NCBI GenBank assembly: GCA_964505975.1
Contig: CAZDLW010000002.1
Span: 1-64,000, forward strand
Source: Gp6-AA40 sp964505975
GTDB taxonomy: Bacteria > Acidobacteriota > Vicinamibacteria > Vicinamibacterales > UBA2999
Length of the DNA: 64,000 bases
Reading direction: 5' to 3'
Part shown: positions 61,003 to 64,000 of the stretch, in pieces
Numbering within the stretch: position 1 is the stretch's first letter
Layout: each line of letters opens with the position of its first letter
Position numbers and translations under genes: made by a program
The notes under the pieces: generated by a model
Databases searched by the model: none
The model's input: only the letters and a program-made list of their open reading frames with translations
What the model was told of the DNA's origin: nothing

Positions 61003-61707
61003 ATGCTGACCACGCGCCCGGCGCGCCCCCGCTCCGGTCCTCACCGTCGCACGACGGCGGTCCGGTCCAGCCGCGCACGCAGACGCCCCTCGGTTCCGGC
61101 CTCCGACACTCGCACGGCGATCTTCGCCGCTGCCGCCAATGGCTTTTCTGCTCGAGGCTTCGACGGTGTCACCGTCGGCAACATCGCACGCGAGGCGGGC
61201 GTCAACAAGGCGATGATCTACTACCACTTTCCCGACAAGCTTGCTCTGTATCGTGGGGTGGTCGCCGAGATGCTCGCGGCGGCGAGTGCCCACATGGCCG
61301 AGATTGCCGCCGCGCCCGAGACTCCCGACGTCAAGGTGCAACGCATCGTCGACATGTTCATTGGTCTGACGGCCGAGCGCCCCTGGGGTCCTCCCTTGAT
61401 GCTGCGGGAGATCGCCGAGGGCGCGCCACACCTCGACCTCGCGACCCTGGGGCTCATGCGCAGTGTCTTCCTGTCGTTTCGCCGGATCCTGGCCGAAGGG
61501 GAGACGCTGCGGATGTTCCGAACGCTCAACCCCGTCCTGGCGTATGTCAGCGTGGTTGGGCCACTGCTGCTCAACGCCGCTCGCGAGCGTGCGGCGGCGC
61601 TGCCAGGCCGCCGGCAGCTGCCGATGTTCGCCGAGGTCTCACGGGACGAACTGGCCGCCCACATGCGAACAGCCATCGGACGCCTGTTCGCGAAGGACGA
61701 GAGATGA
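61003..61707 (+). CDS. TetR family transcriptional repressor
   Basis: The N-terminal helix-turn-helix reads FDGVTVGNIAREAGVNKAM followed by IYYHFPDKLALY, the family hallmark. The C-terminal ligand domain (about 95-220) has no specific assignment. It is the first gene of a four-gene unit with a membrane fusion protein, an ABC ATPase and a TolC-like protein, and its stop overlaps the next ATG by four bases. It most likely represses its own operon through the repeats just upstream and is released by a transported compound. ATG 61003 lies directly after the operator. Confidence 0.92.
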   Translation: MLTTRPARPRSGPHRRTTAVRSSRARRRPSVPASDTRTAIFAAAANGFSARGFDGVTVGNIAREAGVNKAMIYYHFPDKLALYRGVVAEMLAAASAHMAEIAAAPETPDVKVQRIVDMFIGLTAERPWGPPLMLREIAEGAPHLDLATLGLMRSVFLSFRRILAEGETLRMFRTLNPVLAYVSVVGPLLLNAARERAAALPGRRQLPMFAEVSRDELAAHMRTAIGRLFAKDER

Positions 61708-62723
61708 CTCGCGTTGCGGTCGTGCCGCTGCTCGTACTGGTCGCCGCGTGTAGTAACAGCCCGTCAGACACGATGATTCGCGTATCGGGCCATGTCGACG
61801 CCACGGAGATTCGGCTGGCCCCCGATGTCGGTGGCCGCGTCCTCGAGATGGGGCCGCGCGAGGGCGCTCGCATCTCGGTCGGTGATGAGATCCTTCGACT
61901 CGACCCCCGCGACACCGAGTTGGCCCTGCGGCGCGTTCGTGCAGAACTGGCGCAGGCGGAGGCACAGCTCGCGCTCGTGCGTGCAGGCGCACGGGCCGAA
62001 GAGATTCGTCAGGCGGAGGCCGAGATCGACGCTGTCCGAGCAGAGCTGGCCGCAGGTCGGGCGGAACTCGCCTCGGCCGATCAGGATCTCACCCGGTTCG
62101 AGACCCTGCTCGCGACCAACGCCGGCTCGGTGAAGCAGCGGGACGACGCTGCCACGCGACGTGATGTCGCGCGCGACCGTCTGGCGGCGGGCGAGGCTCG
62201 GCTGCAGGCGGCACAGGCGGCGCTGGATCGCCTTCTGGCGGGTGCCCGCGCACAGGAGATTCTCGCCGCGCGTGCGCGTGTCGAGGCCGCCCGGGCCGGG
62301 GTCGCCATGCTCGAGAAGAGCCTGGCCGATACGACTCTCGTATCCCCGGTCGACGGCATTGTCACCGAGCAGCTCGCTCACGTCGGCGAAATCGTTGCGC
62401 CGCGTGCACCGGTGATCGTGCTGGTCGATCTGGATCGCGCATGGGCCGATGTATTCGTGGCGGGCCCGACCGTACCGCGCATTCGACTGGGACAGACGGC
62501 GACGCTCTTCACCGATGCGGGCGGTCCCGGTATCGCGGGTACGGTTACGTATGTATCTCCGATCGCCGAGTTCACTCCTCGCAATGTGCAGACGGCCGAC
62601 GAGCGCGCCCGCCTCGTCTACCGCATTCGCATCAGTGTGGACAATCGCGATGGCGTGCTGAAGCAGGGGATGGCGGTCGAGGCCGAGATTCCGCTCCTGG
62701 CCATGCCGGCACATACATCATGA
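61704..62723 (+). CDS. HlyD-type periplasmic membrane fusion (adaptor) lipoprotein
   Basis: The adaptor links an inner-membrane ABC exporter to a TolC-type channel. A lipoprotein signal (PLLVLVAACSNS) precedes a barrel/lipoyl half (VDATEIRLAPDVGGRVLEM), a long alanine/arginine/glutamate coiled coil (about 75-205), the returning lipoyl half (TLVSPVDGIVTEQLAHVGE) and a beta-barrel. The layout is like YbhG/EmrA. It overlaps tetR and the ATPase gene by four bases on each side (ATGA), so the whole unit is translationally coupled. Confidence 0.93.
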   Translation: MTRVAVVPLLVLVAACSNSPSDTMIRVSGHVDATEIRLAPDVGGRVLEMGPREGARISVGDEILRLDPRDTELALRRVRAELAQAEAQLALVRAGARAEEIRQAEAEIDAVRAELAAGRAELASADQDLTRFETLLATNAGSVKQRDDAATRRDVARDRLAAGEARLQAAQAALDRLLAGARAQEILAARARVEAARAGVAMLEKSLADTTLVSPVDGIVTEQLAHVGEIVAPRAPVIVLVDLDRAWADVFVAGPTVPRIRLGQTATLFTDAGGPGIAGTVTYVSPIAEFTPRNVQTADERARLVYRIRISVDNRDGVLKQGMAVEAEIPLLAMPAHTS

Positions 62724-63649
62724 CCGCGCTGGCGTTCGACCGTGTCGTGAAGCGCTTCGGTGCGGTGGCGGCCGTTCAGCAGCTCTCGCTGACGGTTGGT
62801 CGTGGCGAGCTCTTCGGTCTCATCGGTCCGGATGGCGCCGGCAAGACCACCGCCATCCGGTTGTTGTGCGGCCTGCTCCGTCCCGATGCAGGCGCCGTGC
62901 GTGTGCTGGGGCACGACCCGGCGCAGGACCATCGGGCCATCACGGCGCGGGTGGGCTATCTCTCGCAGCGGTTCAGCCTCTACGGGGACCTCAGCGTCGA
63001 CGAGAACATCGCGTTCTTTGCCGAGATCCACGGCGTCCGCGATCACCGATCGCGCAGCGCCCGTCTGCTCGATCTGACCCGGCTCACGCCCTTCCGGGGC
63101 CGACTGGCGGATCAGCTGTCGGGTGGAATGAAACAGAAGCTGGCACTGGCGTGCACGCTGGTGCACGAGCCGGAGGTCTTGCTGCTCGACGAGCCGACGA
63201 CCGGAGTGGATCCCGTGTCGCGTCGTGAATTCTGGAGAACGCTGTCCGAATTCCTCGCCGCTGGCGTCACGGTGCTGCTGTCGACGCCATATCTCGACGA
63301 GGCGGAGCGGTGCTCGCGCGTGGCGTTGCTTCACGAAGGTCGGTTGCTCGCACTCGACGAGCCGGAGCGGCTACGGGGCAGTCTCCGCGGCACGCTTCTG
63401 GAGGTCACCACGGCGGATCCCGCGCGTGCGGTGAACGCGTTGCGCGAGTGGGGTCACGGCGACGCGCAGGTGTTTGGCGATCGCGTGCATGTGTTCTCGT
63501 CGTGCACCGATAAGGACGAGGCGATTCGCCACTTCACGAGGGACGCCAGCCGGGCTGGAGTCGAGCCGACGAGCGTTCGCCCGATCCTGCCGTCGCTGGA
63601 GGATGTCTTCATTGCGCGATTGGGTGGCGCCGAGAGGAGTTCTCTGTAG
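62720..63649 (+). CDS. ABC transporter ATP-binding protein (drug/efflux type)
   Basis: This is the ATPase of a tripartite ABC efflux pump. Walker A is GPDGAGKTT (36-44), the Q-loop is in YLSQRFSLYGDLSV, the signature is LSGGMKQKLALA, and Walker B is VLLLDEPTTGVDP. The H-loop position in LLSTPYLDEAERC has Pro-Tyr where His is common, a variation seen in this subfamily. The C-terminus (SLEDVFIARLGG) is typical of YbhF/CcmA-type proteins. The permease genes are expected beyond the window, after the TolC-like gene. Confidence 0.93.
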   Translation: MTALAFDRVVKRFGAVAAVQQLSLTVGRGELFGLIGPDGAGKTTAIRLLCGLLRPDAGAVRVLGHDPAQDHRAITARVGYLSQRFSLYGDLSVDENIAFFAEIHGVRDHRSRSARLLDLTRLTPFRGRLADQLSGGMKQKLALACTLVHEPEVLLLDEPTTGVDPVSRREFWRTLSEFLAAGVTVLLSTPYLDEAERCSRVALLHEGRLLALDEPERLRGSLRGTLLEVTTADPARAVNALREWGHGDAQVFGDRVHVFSSCTDKDEAIRHFTRDASRAGVEPTSVRPILPSLEDVFIARLGGAERSSL

Positions 63650-63711
63650 GCCGCGAACGGTGCGGTGCCCATTTGGACCAGGCCTGCCGGCCCGAATGCT
63701 TCAAGTCGTTG

Positions 63712-64000
63712 ATGGACACAAACATGCTGGTCACACGAGAATTGCGGCTCTGTGCCTGTGCACTGGTCGTGCTGGTGTTGCCGCACACGGCAGCGGCGCA
63801 GCCGGCGCCGCCCGCGTTGACCCTGGACGACGCCATCACCCGTTCCTTCGAAACGAGTCATCGGCTCGCCCAGATGCGAGCACACGGCGAGGCCGCAGAA
63901 GCAGCCATCCGAGGCCGTCAGGCTGAGCGACGGCCCGAAATCACGACGGTCGCCGGGTATACACGAACGAATCACGTGGACGAGTTCGGTGTTCCATTGC
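63712..64000 (+). CDS. TolC-like outer-membrane efflux protein, N-terminal part (3' truncated)
   Basis: A signal peptide (LRLCACALVVLVLPHTAAAQ) precedes the first helix of the outer-membrane efflux protein family: LTLDDAITRSFETSHRLAQ, then AEAAIRGRQAERRPEITTVAGYTRTN. Only about 96 residues are present before the window ends. ATG 63712 or ATG 63724 may be used. It completes the tetR-hlyD-ABC efflux operon with a 62-bp gap. Confidence 0.9.
   Translation, partial: MDTNMLVTRELRLCACALVVLVLPHTAAAQPAPPALTLDDAITRSFETSHRLAQMRAHGEAAEAAIRGRQAERRPEITTVAGYTRTNHVDEFGVPL

Noticed and set aside
60750..61703. Upstream part of a 657-codon plus-strand frame leading into the membrane fusion gene
   Set aside because: Before 61704 it runs out of frame through tetR; the real gene starts at ATG 61704 with a lipoprotein signal.
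1..64000. CRISPR array, tRNA or rRNA genes, insertion sequences
   Set aside because: No regularly spaced repeats, no cloverleaf or rRNA core sequences and no transposase were seen on either strand. Tools such as tRNAscan or ISfinder could confirm this.

Overview
The window is a high-GC bacterial chromosome segment, incomplete at both ends, best explained as Acidobacteriota and probably Vicinamibacteria-like. The pointers are an acidobacterial-type secreted VWA protein (54527-55612), an Oar-like TonB-dependent receptor with an N-terminal carboxypeptidase-regulatory domain (15210-18113), TonB/OmpA/TolC-type Gram-negative envelope genes, and an abundance of sigma-54 activators, GAF proteins and S9/M1 peptidases. 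This is inference from gene content only; no rRNA or tRNA gene was recognised.

Region 1 (1-12.4 kb) is mostly housekeeping. It holds the end of atpD, then atpC, a Wzm/Wzt-type polysaccharide ABC exporter, rfaE2 for ADP-heptose, mfd, a SurA-like chaperone, a NusG paralogue, a tRNA-dihydrouridine synthase, a sigma-54-activator-like protein that has lost its ATPase motifs, and a Uma2 nuclease. Region 2 (12.9-21.7 kb) looks nutritional: a two-TM microprotein with a sodium:solute symporter, then an Oar-like receptor with an exported amidohydrolase, then a HAD phosphatase and a nucleotide-sugar epimerase.

Region 3 (21.9-42.9 kb) is a dense signalling island. It contains a PilZ protein translationally coupled to a PilT-like protein that has lost Walker A and B, a GAF-like protein, two paralogous sigma-54 activators without sensor domains, an Ig-repeat secreted protein, a GAF-GGDEF cyclase and gmhA. 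It continues with an NtrC-type regulator, two microgenes (a 71-aa HTH and a 69-aa DHp-like protein), a FliA-type sigma factor, a hybrid histidine kinase, a FabZ-like protein without its catalytic His, and a GAF-GAF-PP2C phosphatase. Cyclic-di-GMP, sigma-54 and phosphorelay control probably converge here on surface polysaccharide or motility functions, but the targets are not visible.

Region 4 (42.9-64 kb) is metabolism and envelope: glnA, a two-PDZ protein, an isolated nuoG, an M1 peptidase, an AOS-family PLP enzyme, a TonB-like protein, an aminotransferase, the VWA and OmpA proteins, an SDR, an S9 peptidase, and a tetR-hlyD-ABC-tolC efflux operon that runs off the end.

Promoters are partly legible. 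Several genes (nuoG, glnA, the S9 peptidase, the SDR and the FabZ-like gene) have a -10-like box only 6-9 bases before the start codon, suggesting leaderless mRNAs, whereas others have strong Shine-Dalgarno sequences. No CRISPR array, insertion sequence, prophage or integration site was found.
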